This document shows positions 19,671 to 30,764 of a DNA stretch of 64,000 nt, in pieces. Each line of letters opens with the position of its first letter. Position 1 is the first letter of the stretch. The notes beneath the pieces were generated by a model. It was not told the DNA's origin. It did not search any database and saw only the letters and a list, made by a program, of their open reading frames with translations. Both the position numbers and the translations under genes were made by a program. The DNA is taken from positions 451,529 to 515,528 of the forward strand of contig SIJG01000089.1 of the NCBI GenBank assembly GCA_023374025.1, given 5' to 3'. The stretch comes from Heterodera schachtii. Lineage: Eukaryota; Nematoda; Chromadorea; Rhabditida; Heteroderidae.

Positions 19671-21869
19671 AAATCATAAAGCAAAAATCTTGGACCTAGA
19701 AGACTAGAACCAGGGCTGCCTACAAAAAATTTTGAAAATCAGCATTTGTCTTACAAAAAATCAGCATTTTGTAAAACTCTATTCTTTTTTAAAAAATCAA
19801 AAAAAAAATTTTCGACGGGCTTTTTAAAAAAAAATTTTTGGGAAGAGGAGGCTGGCGGCGCCGGTAGGCGCCGCAGGAAAAATTTTTGAAAATTTAAGTA
19901 CATTTTTAAATTATCAAATTTTACCATTTTGGGCAATTTTTCTAAGAAAAAAGGAGTTTTGCGGGTAAGGCGGTGCGGATAGGCGCCGCCGGGGGAAAAT
20001 TGAAAATTTTGACAATTTTTAAACAGGTTTCACTGAAAATCTGCCAATTTATAGGTCCAGTTTTGAAAATTTTATGGGAATTTCATCCCTCATTCTTAGG
20101 AGTGTAATATTCGCGGTTGGCGCCAAAATGCGAAACGCGAAAGTACCAAAAAAAGCGAAAGCCCATCCCTGCGCCACACTATCAATACACAAAATATTTT
20201 TTTCCATAGTATAGTAAAAAAAAGCTGGAACTATCTTCCAGTGGTAGCGGTACAAATTAATAGGCCAAAGGAATTCAGGTGTTTGCTAAAAGTAATGAGT
20301 TCTGAGTAGGAATTTGTTGTGCCACATTTTACACATTATATAATCGCTTGTGAATTTTTAACATTTGATTTAATTTTTTATTTGTTACGATTAGGGCTTA
20401 TATTTTTAGGCTCTAAAGTTGCCAAAAATGAGGACCGGGTAAATTGACACGAGAAAATGGACACCAAGCAGAAAACTGGAGTAAATTTTAAAATTCGTAG
20501 TCTTTAAACTTATAAATTCAAACCTTGAAAACGGTGACTAACGGATTTTTTCTGTTCGACCAGCTTCGCCAGCGAAAGGAATACCTAATTTGAATAATAA
20601 CATTTTTTTTCGTTAATTAATTAATTCAATGTGAATAAAATGATTGATTTTAGTATTTTTTTGTTCCTTTTTGTTGTCAGTGCTTCAAAATGTTGTAGCA
20701 AAAGAACAAATTTAAAAGAACAAGATCTCCGCTAAGTTTTCTAATTAGAGCGAATTATAAATACCTAAAAAATACCTATTTTGTGGAATATTCGCAAAAA
20801 AAAGACATTTAAAACCAGGTCCCTGATAATTACCATCACAATTAAAAATCCCGTAATTGTCATCAAACTTTTCCCGGACCGGTCGTTTGAAGGCGGAACA
20901 TTGAGGGTGGAGCATTGAACTTTTTATACCTTTTCTTAGGCTTTTGGCCATGTTTTTTTAAACTTAAAGAATTTTCCAAAATTTTTGCAGGCTAATAGAG
21001 GGCACTTAGAGCTGCTGAGTCATGCTAACAAAAAGAATGTTTAATTTGATTGCTTTTATAGCAAGGTTTGGATCGAAAATTTTTCAAAATCAGAGAACAT
21101 AGGCGCAAAAATCAGAATTTTAACAATTTTTTGAGGCGCATTTTTCCAAAGAATTTTGGGGAACGGGGGGAGGGAGGGGGAGGGGTGGGCCCGGCAAGTA
21201 CTGAAAGGCGCCGCCGGGAAAAATTAGAGTGCAATTTGTTAACAGATTTTGTCGTAAAATTGCCCAAATTTTGTGATTTTAAGCAATTTTTTATGAAACG
21301 AAATTTTTTTTTTTTGGCATTATGCCATAAAATTTCCAATTTCTGAGTATGTTTTTAAGAAATCAGAACAAAATTTGGTCACTGCCACAAAATTAGAACA
21401 TTTCTGAATCAGAGCATATCCAATCCCTGATTTTATAGAGAGTTAAACTGCTTGACATTCAGTCCATTCTGAAACAATCCTCGTGCCCACTTTTCCTCCC
21501 ATCATTTGCTGTTGGTTGAAGCGGCTATGGGTCATCAATGTCATCGCGATGAAAACAGAAACAATGTGTCGACGAAGACGAAGGCTTATTGCCAGACTTA
21601 AGTGAATATTTCATATGTTAATAAGAAACATAAATATGTGATTTACCTAATAAAATTTGAATTTCGTAATCCCCAAAGCTTTTTAAGCAATTAAATAATA
21701 ATCGAAAATAAATTAATTAATTTCAGTTTTAATATGTCGAAGTGTCTCAATGGTTAAGATTCTGGCTAAGGACTGAGTTGTAATTTGGCTACAATTCCGA
21801 CCTGAGTGCTACAAGGCTAATTTAATAGTTTATTTATTTTTACTAGATGCGTGGTTGATTTTGGTCATT
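19671..21869. repeat. Repeat-rich intergenic DNA with GGCGCC hairpins
   Basis: There is no supported gene. At 19711 CAGGGCTGCC resembles the left end of the hAT-like MITE family, but no partner end was found. GC-rich hairpin words built on GGCGCC occur at about 19851-19875, 19967-19995 and 21190-21217. A repeat shared with 5562-5605 lies at about 20108-20173. Open frames here are short and unlike proteins. Confidence 0.5.
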
Positions 21870-22075
21870 TTATCGGTGCTTTTTGACTGGATGGTTTCGT
21901 TGATTTTGGGGTGCTTTTAGGTTTTGATGGTCTTGAACTGCTTGGTTTTGATGGACTTGAACTGCTTGGTTTGATGGACTTGAAGAGCTTATACGATTGA
22001 CCAAATTCATTTTGGCTTTTGTGCCATCTTTTAGGCTGTCCAACATTAGTTTCTCATCACCACCATCACCACGAC

Positions 22076-22916
22076 TCATTCGTTCTCCGACGGGAGCTGT
22101 TGTTTTGGTTTCGGGCTTGGGGCATATAGTTGTGGATATAATTGTGCCGATGGTGCGTTAGCATCCGAATAATTTGGCACCATTCGTCCACAACTGACAC
22201 ACGGCAATCCGCTGGCGATGGCCGTTAGTAGAAGTGTGCTAACAGCGAATTTTGTCAAACCGCCGGCACCGCCACTGGCAGGAGCAGCAGGTGGTTGTTT
22301 GCCAGAACCTGTGTAATTAAATACATCGATTTTAATTAGGCACTTTCGGTCAAATATCTTTGGGCTAAAGTTTTGTTCTATCGCTGTCATTATTACCTTG
22401 TTTATCTGCTAGATTATTTGCATTTTCACCATCTGCATATTCATTTTTTTCTTAAATAATTAGGAAAATAATTAATTATTAGTGAGTTGTAAAGATAAAA
22501 ATTTACAAGCCTTAAAATATTCCGGGCAAAGATTTTAGATTCACTAGCATCTTTTATTTTATACGTGTTAGTTTTCATTTTGGTTTATTTTCATAAAATT
22601 TTGATGGTTTTATCATATTTTTTTTCATCATGCCCCTAATTAAAATTTAACCATTGTTTTTTTCTGTGTCGAATGTGACTTGGTCCATTCCCATTTGATG
22701 ACTTGTTTTTTCCGTTTTCACCACCTGCATCGTCATTTGTTGCTTAAATAACATTTTAAAATATATTTTTGAATGTGATTTTTTTTTTGTTTTAAAATAT
22801 TTTATTTTTTCTATTTTTAGTAAAAAAAACTAACGCATTCCATTCACTGAAAAAAGTTCAAAATGGAAGGCAACGGCCAACACTAACAGAAAGATGGTAG
22901 TTGAAGAAAATTGCAT
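22076..22916 (-). pseudogene. Small secreted-protein gene, probably damaged
   Basis: The ATG at 22916 starts a signal-peptide-like run (MQFSSTTIFLLVLAVAFHF). Downstream exons with consistent phases are 22742-22680, 22450-22397 and 22308-22076. The last encodes a Gly/Ala/Pro region, a hydrophobic helix (LTKFAVSTLLLTAIASGL), a Cys pair (PCVSCGR) and a Tyr/Pro-rich tail. The first exon runs into an in-frame TGA before the only phase-compatible donor (CAGTGAAT), so the gene is broken or the first exon differs. Downstream, 21870-22079 carries three ~23-bp tandem repeats that read as Ser-Pro-Ser-Lys-Pro units in one frame. A paralogue with similar signal peptide and helix layout is at 27620-28080. 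The family is unrecognised; a secreted role is inferred. Confidence 0.45.
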
Positions 22917-23339
22917 TTTTACAAATAGGAATATGGCTTCTTTTTCTGATTTATATTATCAAATATTTAATTTATTTAAGCGAAACTCAATAATTTCTCA
23001 TAGGGATTATGTCGAAAATGCCAATTTTTGATGTTTTATTTACAATGTTTTTTCAATTTTTAAACTAAATTTGGGTCAAGTTCTTAATTTACAAAAAATT
23101 ACCTATTCTTTACCTTTTTGGGAAATGAAAATTTAAATACATGAATAAATTGCTAGGAAAAAAAGGTCAAGTTTTCTTGGTTTTTTAAATTTGTTTTAAG
23201 CATAGTAAAAGTAAGAGAATTATTAATTTTTTTGAAACTTTCCATTAAAATTTTTGGGTTTCGAAATGTTTGCCCTTTGTTTGAATGGCACAACTTATGA
23301 ATGCCAAATCCTTTTATTTGCTGCCCATGCGTTGACAAA
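22917..23339 (-). promoter_or_regulatory. Upstream region shared with the 28.1-28.6 kb paralogue
   Basis: Near 23319-23352 the minus strand reads ACGCGTCATATGC close to an ATAAAAGGATTTG motif. The same pair occurs upstream of the paralogue at about 28580-28635. The region lies 400-500 bases upstream of each ATG. It is conserved relative to surrounding AT-rich DNA, so it may be a shared promoter element, or only a trace of the duplication. Confidence 0.35.
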
Positions 23340-24860
23340 GCATATGACGCGTAATTGTGGGAATTGATTTTAAGTAAAAAATTATTGAAAAAACAGAACT
23401 TTTGGGTTGTATAATTTTGGGAATTGATTTTAAGTTAAAATTATGAAAAAAAAAAGAAATTTTGGGCTTGTATAATTTTGGGAATTGATTTAATTTAAAA
23501 ATTGTGAAAAAAAAAGAAATTTTGGGCTTGTATAATTTTGGGAATTGATTTAATTTAAAAATTATGAAAAAAAAGAAATTTTGGGCTTGTATAATTTTGG
23601 GAATTGATTTAATTTAAAAATTATGAAAAAAAAAAAATTTTGGGCTTGTATAATTCTGGGAATTGATTTTAAGTTAAAATTATGAAAAAAAAAGAAATTT
23701 TGGGCTTGTATAATTTTGGGAATTGATTTAATTTAAAAATTATTGAAAAAAAAGAAATTTTGGGTTGTATAATTTTGGGAATTGATCTTGTATAATTGTG
23801 GGAATTGATTTTAAGTTAAAAATTATGGAAAAAAGAAATTTTGAACTTGTATAATTTTGGGAATTGATTTTAAGATAAAATTATGAAAAAAAAGAAATTT
23901 TGGGTTTGTATAATTTTGGGAATTGATTTAATTTAAAAATTATTGAAAAAAAAGAAATTTTGGGTTGTATAATTTTGGGAATTGATCTTGTATAATTGTG
24001 GGAATTGATTTTAAGTTAAAAATTATGGAAAAAAGAAATTTTGAACTTGTATAATTTTGGGAATTGATTTTAAGATAAAATTATGAAAAAAAAGAAATTT
24101 TGGGCTTGTATAATTTTGGGAATTGATTTAATTTAAAAATTATGAAAAAAAAGAAATTTTGGGCTTGTATAATTCTGGGAATTGATTTTAAGTTAAAATT
24201 ATGAAAAAAAAAGAAATTTTGGGCTTGTATAATTTTGGGAATTGATTTAATTTAAAAATTATTGAAAAAAAAGAAATTTTGGGTTGTATAATTTTGGTAA
24301 TTGATCTTGTATAATTTTGGGAATTGACTTTAAGTTAAAATTATGAAAAAAAAGAAATTTTGGGCTTGTATAATTTTGGGAATTGATTTTAAGATAAAAT
24401 TATGAAAAAAAATAAATTTTGGGTTTGTATAATTTTGGGAATTGATTTAATTTAAAAATTATTGAAAAAAAAGAAAGAAATTTTGGGCTTGTATAATTTT
24501 GGGAATTGATTTAATTTAAAAATTATGAAAAAAAAAATTTTGGGCTTGTATAATTGTGAGAATTGATTTTAAGTTAAAAATTATGGAAAAAAAGAAATTT
24601 TGGGCTTGTATAATTCTGGGAATTGATTTTAAGTTAAAATTATGAAAAAAAAAGAAATTTTGGGCTTGTATAATTCTGGAATTGATTTTAAGTTAAAATT
24701 ATGAAAAAAAGAAATTTTGGGCTTGTATAATTTTGGGAATTGATTTAATTTAAAAATTATGAAAAAAAAGAAATTTGGGCTTGTATAATTTTGGGAATTG
24801 ATTTTAAGATAAAATTATGAAAAAAAGAAATTTCGTGCTTGTATAATTGTGGGAAGTGAT
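23340..24860. repeat. Satellite array, ~59-bp unit, ~25 copies
   Basis: The core word TATAATTTTGGGAATTGATT is repeated with an AAAATTATGAAAAAAA spacer. Units vary by TTTAAGTTAAAA or TTTAATTTAAAA. A longer segment beginning near 23740 is repeated near 23938, giving a higher-order period of about 198 bp. The same unit recurs at 28616-29030 next to a paralogous gene. Confidence 0.9.
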
Positions 24861-24869
24861 TTTTGTGTT

Positions 24870-25045
24870 TTTATAGCCATAAGTGCAAAATGTGGGCCCG
24901 TGGCCCTTAAGGGCTCATGGTCCCAGAAATGGGCATTGGCCCGGCAATGGCCACGCCCTCGTGTGTCATCGCTAATTGCGATCGCCATGCGTCCCACCAG
25001 CGGTTGCATTTGGTTGGAGTCGGTTTGAGCACAAAACCGCCAATT
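24870..25045 (-). repeat. Partial copy of a GC-rich dispersed repeat
   Basis: Contains GGGCATTGGCC, GCGATCGCCATGCG and CAGCGGTTGCAT, matching 49510-49705 in the same orientation and 61305-61500 reversed. Its coding-like open frames are repeat-derived. Confidence 0.7.
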
Positions 25046-26200
25046 TTTATAAATTGTTTTTAAAGATTTTTTTTATTTTTTTTGAATATTGAAATTTTGG
25101 TTTTATCTTCGGGGTAATTTCAATTTATGATTTTTGCTCATTTTGCACTTCTTACAATCAATCATTTGGGGTTTTTCGTCCATAAAATCCCATTTCTTTG
25201 TTTGAATAAATTTTTATTTTTTCACTAATAAAAAGTTAATGAAAATGGAATATATTTAATCTATTGTTGCTTAAATATTCAAAAGACTCGCATAATAACA
25301 ATGGTTGCAAATTCGTTGATGCTGTTGGCATAATTTTGTTTTACCAAAATAAACACTCAATTTAAAAGTAACTCGTGTTTTTACAAAATATTAATCAGTG
25401 TTTTTATTAGTCAACAATTTTATCCCCATTGATCATTTAATTATCAAGAATTTTCACGCCTTAAATTTTTTGCTTTTCAATAAATACAATTATCCTAGAC
25501 TAAGCCTGAAAAGACATTAAAAGTACTTTAATTATTAATAAAAATATATAAAAAGGTTTCATTGTAAAGCTTTATTCAGACAAATAAATTTTAAAAAATA
25601 GGAAAGACAGGAACATTGAAAATGACAGATTTATAGCAATATCTTTCTCCACGTCTGGCCCATTCTTTCAAATGCATCGAAAAAACGATCAAACTCGAGC
25701 AGCCAATCTGTCATCAACAGCAATGGCAATGGCAACGCTTAACGAGAGTGTTCAATTAATTCCTCATTTTTTTGTTGGGTTTTGAAAATATTAAGGTTGA
25801 ATAATAAAGCCGTCTCCATGAATAGTCCCCTGAAACAAAGCTCCCCTTTGAGATGGGTGGCGGGTTGAGAAACAAACACTCCGGGGCTCAATTTCAAGAA
25901 ATACGATATTTCATTTGAACGATCAATTATTAGTGTGAATTCTCAATTTCATTGTATTTTTGTAAAGAAATTAATTCCTCTGGATTTTGAAAAAAGTAGG
26001 GTTGAAAAATAGTCCACTCCCTGGATAGAAAGATTAAAGTTAAGTTTTACTTTTTCCTCGTGGCAATCCGATGATTTGGATGGTTTGCATTTTTTGCTAT
26101 GACCATGTGAGCCTGCGGGATAAGCACCACCGGACTTATCACCTGAACGGTAACCACCAGTCGTATGCAGATATTTATGCGCCGGACATTTGGGCATATG
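25046..26200 (-). repeat. Segmental duplication, copy 1, with coding fragments
   Basis: About 1.15 kb is closely similar to 30765-31925 along its length (shared words include TTTGGGGTTTTTCGTCCATA and TATGCAGATATTTATGCGCC). On the minus strand, 25631-25714 encodes TDWLLEFDRFFDAFERMGQ, and 25949-26197 encodes CPAHKYLHTTGGYRSGDKSG and a His/Ser/Lys-rich continuation. It is part of a larger tandem duplication with the secreted gene and satellite on its left. Confidence 0.75.
25949..26197 (-). CDS. Exon(s) of an unrecognised His/Gly/Ser-rich protein
   Basis: The open frame starts MPKCPAHKYLHTTGG and continues through GSHGHSKKCKPSKSSDCHEEK. GTAAAACTT...ATCCAG can be excised as a 30-base intron, or read through because it is a multiple of three. 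The frame then ends in NFFTKIQ. The 5' boundary coincides with the inverted terminus of a MITE (26187-26440), which may have altered the gene. The duplicate at about 31700-31910 has indels in this frame, so it is degenerate. Function unknown. Confidence 0.4.
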   Translation of the reverse strand: MPKCPAHKYLHTTGGYRSGDKSGGAYPAGSHGHSKKCKPSKSSDCHEEKVKLNFNLSIQGVDYFSTLLFSKSRGINFFTKIQ

Positions 26201-26440
26201 TCCAAACCGGATTTAAATTTGTTTTTTCAATCCTACTGGTCATAGAATCCTTAAAATTAAAAAAGCCGTCTTTTTGTTCATTATGAACAATATTTCTGTT
26301 GTTTGAAAACTTATTAGTTTTCAATAATTTGCTGACCATCTATCAGATACAATCACTTTTTATCGCATAGTTAAGCTATTTAGGCCGTCTGCGACTGAAA
26401 AATTTAAGTTTGAACCCGATTTTAGACATAGGCGCAAATG
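26187..26440. mobile_element. ~250-bp MITE with GACATTTG termini
   Basis: Left GACATTTGGGCATATGTCC and right GGACATAG-like sequence ending CGCAAATGTC form inverted termini. The interior word CAGATACAATCACTTTTTATC is shared with 5779-5803, where a related right end precedes 5880. The duplicate block at 31925 carries only a deleted remnant. Confidence 0.5.
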
Positions 26441-26622
26441 TCAGGGGAGCAATGGCTACCAGCTCGACCAGCACGGCTACGACCACCTCCACCAGCACGG
26501 CCACCACCTCCACCACCAGCACGGCCACCACCTCCACCACCTCCTCCACCAGGATGCTCAACAGCATTGATTGGTTTGTTCAATATTATTCTACGACGCA
26601 TTTCTTGCGGATCAGGTGGCGT
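26422..26622 (-). CDS. Exon of a glycine-rich protein
   Basis: After an acceptor (TTTAATTAG) the frame reads TPPDPQEMRRRIIL, then HPGGGGGGGGRAGG and further Gly/Arg/Ala runs, ending SHCSPDICAYV and a stop. The Gly-rich part is a GGT/GGA trinucleotide-like repeat. The last residues and the stop come from the right end of the MITE at 26187-26440. The upstream exon is not identified. It could be a partial gene or a decayed one. Confidence 0.35.
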   Translation of the reverse strand, partial: TPPDPQEMRRRIILNKPINAVEHPGGGGGGGGGRAGGGGGGRAGGGGRSRAGRAGSHCSPDICAYV

Positions 26623-26639
26623 CTAATTAAAATATTATT

Positions 26640-27170
26640 ACTTTTATTCCATTAAAAGTATTCATTATTAAATTTAAGTATTAAATCAGAAAATAAAATT
26701 ATCCGGCTCTATATGTCCCTTTAGCAAAAATGCGAATTCAGAGTCTTTGCATAGTAACCAAAAATTTTATTTGAAAAATTCTAACAAATTAGATACTGAA
26801 CCAAATTTAATCAAAATATGATCCGTTATTCTCCACAATCTTCTCCCATTTTTGAGATTTTAAAAATGATCTATCGATTAAATTCAAGATAGTTAAACTC
26901 AAATAAACTGATCGGTCTACTTAAAAAAGTGGCCAAATTCAACCACTGATTTCTTGGCCAAGAAAAGGCTAAATGTACAAAACAAATTATGGTTTTGTAG
27001 AGCAAAGTTGGGGACTATCTGATAAGCTGAAAAAGAGCCACCAAGACTGACAGGTTATTTTTTTAAACTTGTCCTGTCTGAAAATGGGTGCTCAAAAGTG
27101 CCAAGATTCAGCACCCACTTTGTACAACATTGTTCTGAAAGGACCTAATAAAATGAAATTGATGTTTTCA
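26640..27170. other. AT-rich sequence without a supported gene
   Basis: No conserved frame, repeat or splice pattern was recognised. Confidence 0.4.
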
Positions 27171-27177
27171 TGGGCAA

Positions 27178-27338
27178 ACCAAACCCGGAGAATCCGAATC
27201 GCCTCAGATTTAGTCAGTTGCTGTTCTATGACCCTGTACTGCTTCAACTTCTTGTCAATGACATGGAGCAGTACAATGCCATAGAAAATTAAGAGATCAA
27301 ATCTGAGGCCAGATTTGGATTCTCCGGACTTGATTTGG
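27178..27338. repeat. Imperfect ~160-bp hairpin
   Basis: Paired blocks occur in order: CCGGAGAATCC with GGATTCTCCGG, CCTCAGATTT with AAATCTGAGG, TCTATG with CATAGA, and GTACTGCT with AGCAGTAC. The loop is about 25 bases. It could be a small foldback element or a hairpin RNA locus. Overlapping open frames are artefacts of the palindrome. Confidence 0.6.
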
Positions 27339-27619
27339 CCACAAAAACTGCTTTTAATAAATTTCCAACTGATCAAAGCAAAGTTTTGACCCGTACAATA
27401 AAAGTGATCGGGTTTTGATTTTTGAGGGTTCTATTCAAAAATTTCTAAAAAATAAAAAATGAGATGGAAAAATTAAAATGGCCATTTTTTCGAAACCGCA
27501 GACATCGCTTTACAAAATGCAAATGAGAGCTGGCCAGCGGAGCAACGGAGACATTTTTTAAAAATATGCAAACAAATCAATTCACAGCTATGCAAAGACT
27601 TATTTTACACCCCAATATT

Positions 27620-28080
27620 TTAAATGACACTCATTACCATAACATCTTCCGATGAAAAGCTTTGAGTTGGTGCTGATACTGGTTGAGCCAACGGGAGATC
27701 AACAGCAAAAACAAAATTCTCCGCAGTCTCCGCTTGTTTGTCATACCCAAACGGTCGTTGTGCACAGTCGGCACCCGGTAGTACGGCGGCGGCAGTCAAT
27801 GCCAATACACTGGTTACAGCTTTTGCTACCGACGAGACAACCCCAGCAGAATTTTGTGGATTGTTTTTGGTCTTTCTTCCACGCGTGGAAGGGTTTGCTT
27901 AAATAAATTAATTCGAAATTTTAACTTATTTGGTTTAATTTGCTTAAATAATTTAATTAATTTGAAAATTAATTTATTGACTGAAAACATACATTCCTCC
28001 CTATGATTTGGTGGCGCACAATAAGAAAAAGCGGCCAACAACGACAGGAGCAGGAGGATGGAATTTAAAGCAAGTTGCAT
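27620..28080 (-). CDS. Small secreted protein, 2 exons, 121 aa
   Basis: Exon 1 (28080-27993) encodes a clear signal peptide (MQLALNSILLLLSLLAAFSY) followed by CAPPNHREE. The intron has a GTATGT donor and a TTTAAG acceptor. Exon 2 (27897-27620) encodes a basic polar stretch (STRGRKTKNN), an Ala/Val-rich helix (SSVAKAVTSVLALTAAAVL), a single Cys (GADCAQRPFGYDK) and an acidic/polar tail. Helix placement and the following Cys resemble the gene at 22076-22916, so the two are likely paralogues. Length and layout fit a small secreted nematode protein, possibly an effector, but no family is recognised. Confidence 0.6.
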
Positions 28081-28615
28081 TTTATAGAATTAAGCTTTAC
28101 TAAATGTTTAAAAATTCTTTTTTTTGGTCCTTTTCCTAAAAAAATTTTTGAAAAATGTTTTTAATAGAGTGAAAGTAATAGGTAGGAGATTGTCGAAAAG
28201 ATACAAATTTTAGGGCGGGTGGAAATAGGTTAAAAAATTCCTAATATGCCCAAGAATTAGTTATATTTAACTTTAACCACAAAATTCCTCCATTGCCTAG
28301 CGTTGGCGTTTATTCGTATTAAAAAAATAAAAATTTACCGTTTAAAAATTTATAATTCCTAATTATATTATTTAATAAAAAGTTAAAGGGAATAAAAATA
28401 AAAAATTTGATTAAATGTTGATTTCATGCTAATTTTTATAAGTAAAAAATTAAAAAATTTTGAACTCCGTAAAATGGTTCTTCCTAAAAATTGAGAATAT
28501 TCGAAAAATAAATATAAATATATATTCATACATTTAGTTTTCCTTTTATTCCAATTTTTCTTCTTTCTACATTCATCAAAATGACAAATCCTTTTATTTT
28601 TGTTCACGCGTGATA
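28081..28615 (-). promoter_or_regulatory. Upstream region of the 27.6-28.1 kb gene
   Basis: AT-rich, non-coding. Its distal end carries the ACGCGTCATATGC and ATAAAAGGATTTG words also found upstream of the paralogue at 22.1-22.9 kb. Confidence 0.35.
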
Positions 28616-29030
28616 AAGCATATGACGCGTAATTGTGGGATTGGTTTTTAAGTTAAAAATGAAAAAAAATTTTGGTCTTGTATAAAAGTAGGAATTTATT
28701 TTAAGTTAAAAATTATGGAAACAAAAAATTTTGGACTTGTATAATTGTGGGAATTGATTTTAAGTTAAAAATTATGGAAAAAAGAAATTTTGGGCTTGTA
28801 TAATTGTGGGAATTGATTTTTCGTTTTAAAAATTATTGAAAAAGAAATTTTGAACTTGTATAATTGTGGGAATTGATTTTAAGTTAAAATGATGGGGAAA
28901 AAAGAAATTTTGGGCTTGTATAATTGTGGATTGATTTTTCGTTTTAAAAATTAGGAAAAAAAGAAATTTTGGGCTTGTTTAATTGTGGGAATTTATTTTT
29001 GGTTTTAAAAATTATGAAAAGAAAATTTTT
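28616..29030. repeat. Second satellite array, ~59-bp unit, ~7 copies
   Basis: Same unit as 23340-24860 (TATAATTGTGGGAATTGATT core). It begins after the same CATATGACGCGTAATTGTGG junction. It is shorter and more diverged. Confidence 0.85.
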
Positions 29031-29229
29031 CTAAAAATTTCAACTAAATGATCATACTTTTTTTAGAATTGGCTAAATCTCATATAATTTATCATTAACC
29101 AAAATACTTAAGCCTATTTTTTTGAGATTTTGCAGCCTAATAGAGACACACTTTAGGGCTAATTTTTTTGTTGCTTCTCCAATGTGGTATTTGTTTCGAT
29201 AGCTTCGAATTTTTATTTAATTTTAACAT

Positions 29230-29900
29230 CACTAAGTAGTTAGTGATACCTACTTGTCGGGGTTGTCGGGGGCGGTTTTACCGCACAAACGCCAGGGTGT
29301 GGGGCGGTTTTTTGTCTTTGAAGGTGCCGCCGACGGCGGGTGTGGGGCGGGATTCCTTTGATGCTGCCGCCATCCCGAGGGTTTTGGGGGGTTTCTAGGA
29401 GTGATTGATTGATTTACGACCGAGTAGGGGTACTAATTGGGGGTAATTTTGATTGATTAATTCCCAACTCCCCGACATCTCAGTAAATGTGGGAAAATTT
29501 TCGGGCGATTTTGGTGCGGTAAATTCGCGCATTCAAACAAAAACAGAGTTCTCGGGGGGGGATACTAATTGCGGGTAATTTTGATTGATTAACTTCCAAA
29601 CCCCTCATCTCTGCAAATGTGGAAAAAAAATTTCTGGGGATGTCGGGTGCGGTAAATTCAAGATTCAAAAGAACAGAGTTGTCGGGGGGACACCAACAAC
29701 TATGATGAGTTTTGGTCATTGCACAGAGTTGTCGGGGGGGGGGGAGGATGTGTAGTGGCGGCGACATCTGGTAACTTGCCGCCGCTCAATGGAATTTTGA
29801 CAGGATGGCGGGGGGGATGCCAGAGAAGGGAGGGAAGGGTCGGATATGCGATGGATTTGGCTGGGAGGGGAGGGTGGGGTTGACAATTCAATGAAAAATT
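29230..29900. repeat. G-rich diverged tandem repeat region
   Basis: Words such as GTTGTCGGGGG, GGTGCGGTAAATTC and GGGTAATTTTGATTGATTAA recur, giving a ~134-bp period between about 29432 and 29604. G runs of 7-10 bases are present on this strand. Open frames on the minus strand are Pro-rich and repeat-derived. Confidence 0.55.
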
Positions 29901-29935
29901 TTGAAAAGAATATGAAGTGAAGCTGGCGGCACTGC

Positions 29936-29946
29936 CTTTATATATG
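29936..29946 (+). promoter_or_regulatory. TATA-like element
   Basis: TTTATATATGG lies about 50 bases before a candidate 5' exon ending AGAATT|GTAAGTAACC. The intron ends TTCCCCATAG, just upstream of the ATG at 30093. Confidence 0.45.
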
Positions 29947-30092
29947 GCGTCCATTGTTCGGACACTTTTCTGCTGATCGTTGACAGAATTGTAAGTAACC
30001 TTTGGAAGAAATGGGTCATTTAGCCATCACTTCACTTCGCAATAAACATTTTGTACTTTTTTTCGCTTTTCTAATAATTTCCCCATAGACAA

Positions 30093-30597
30093 ATGAATAA
30101 CCCCACTAATTTTTATTGGCTGCTCGTCAACAATTGTGTCTGTCCCGTGAAGGACAATTTATGTTACCACTTTCCCGGATATAAAAAGCCGGTGATCTGT
30201 GCCCATAAAATGGTGCACAACATTACCGCATTCCTTTCCAATCCCCCTCACATTCCTAATGGTACTTTTCTTTTGTTCATGATTATTTTGTCAAACAAAA
30301 AATTTTTCCTGAATCGGCACCCGCGTCTCTTTCCTCAGGATCCGTGCTGCTACTGCGTACCGTGCTTCAAATTTTCATTCTTTTGCTTATGGTTAGTAAA
30401 AATTATTTATAATTAAATTAAAATATTTTAAATTCTTTAAGGTGGCTTTAGGTTGCTGTTTGCTAGTTTGTGCCGCGCGAGGTCGAACTTACACGGTGAA
30501 TGGCCGCCGCTCCACTCGGCGCCGCGCTGCCGCTGCGACTTTGAGCGCTTTTCAGGCGCGCACTTCGGGTGGGCGTTTTTATATTAATTTGTTATAA
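30093..30597 (+). CDS. Small membrane protein, 3 coding exons, 125 aa
   Basis: Coding exons are 30093-30261, 30339-30391 and 30442-30597, all with GT-AG introns and consistent phase. An upstream non-coding exon is likely. The N-terminal ~57 residues hold four Cys (NNCVCPVKDNLC, VICAHK). One hydrophobic helix follows (SVLLLRTVLQIFILLLM, continuing VALGCCLLVC), then a very basic tail (RGRTYTVNGRRSTRRRAA). A single-pass topology with a cytoplasmic basic tail is likely. A donor-like GTGGGCG near 30569 leaves open a further exon. No family is recognised. It lies in the DNA that separates unit-2 satellite from unit-2 duplicated block. Confidence 0.6.
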
Positions 30598-30764
30598 TAA
30601 AAATTTTAATGGTTTTAAGCGAATTATTTTTTATTTTTTTGAAAATTTAAATATGTAACTTTTTTGGTCCAACAATTTTTATTGATTTTTTGAACTTCTT
30701 TTACATGTTTTCTATATTAACTTTTTAACTTGTAAAAAAACAATTGTTTTAGAAATTAAAGCGT

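Noticed and set aside
21745..21815. Possible tRNA-derived SINE (TCTCAATGGTTAAGATTC then ACAATTCCGACC)
   Set aside because: A-box-like and B-box-like words are present, but no cloverleaf could be drawn and no second copy was found. A similar A-box word at about 61178 ends in a T run and is equally weak.
23340..24860. CRISPR-like array
   Set aside because: Regular repeats, but spacers are not unique, units are AT-rich satellite and the genome is eukaryotic.
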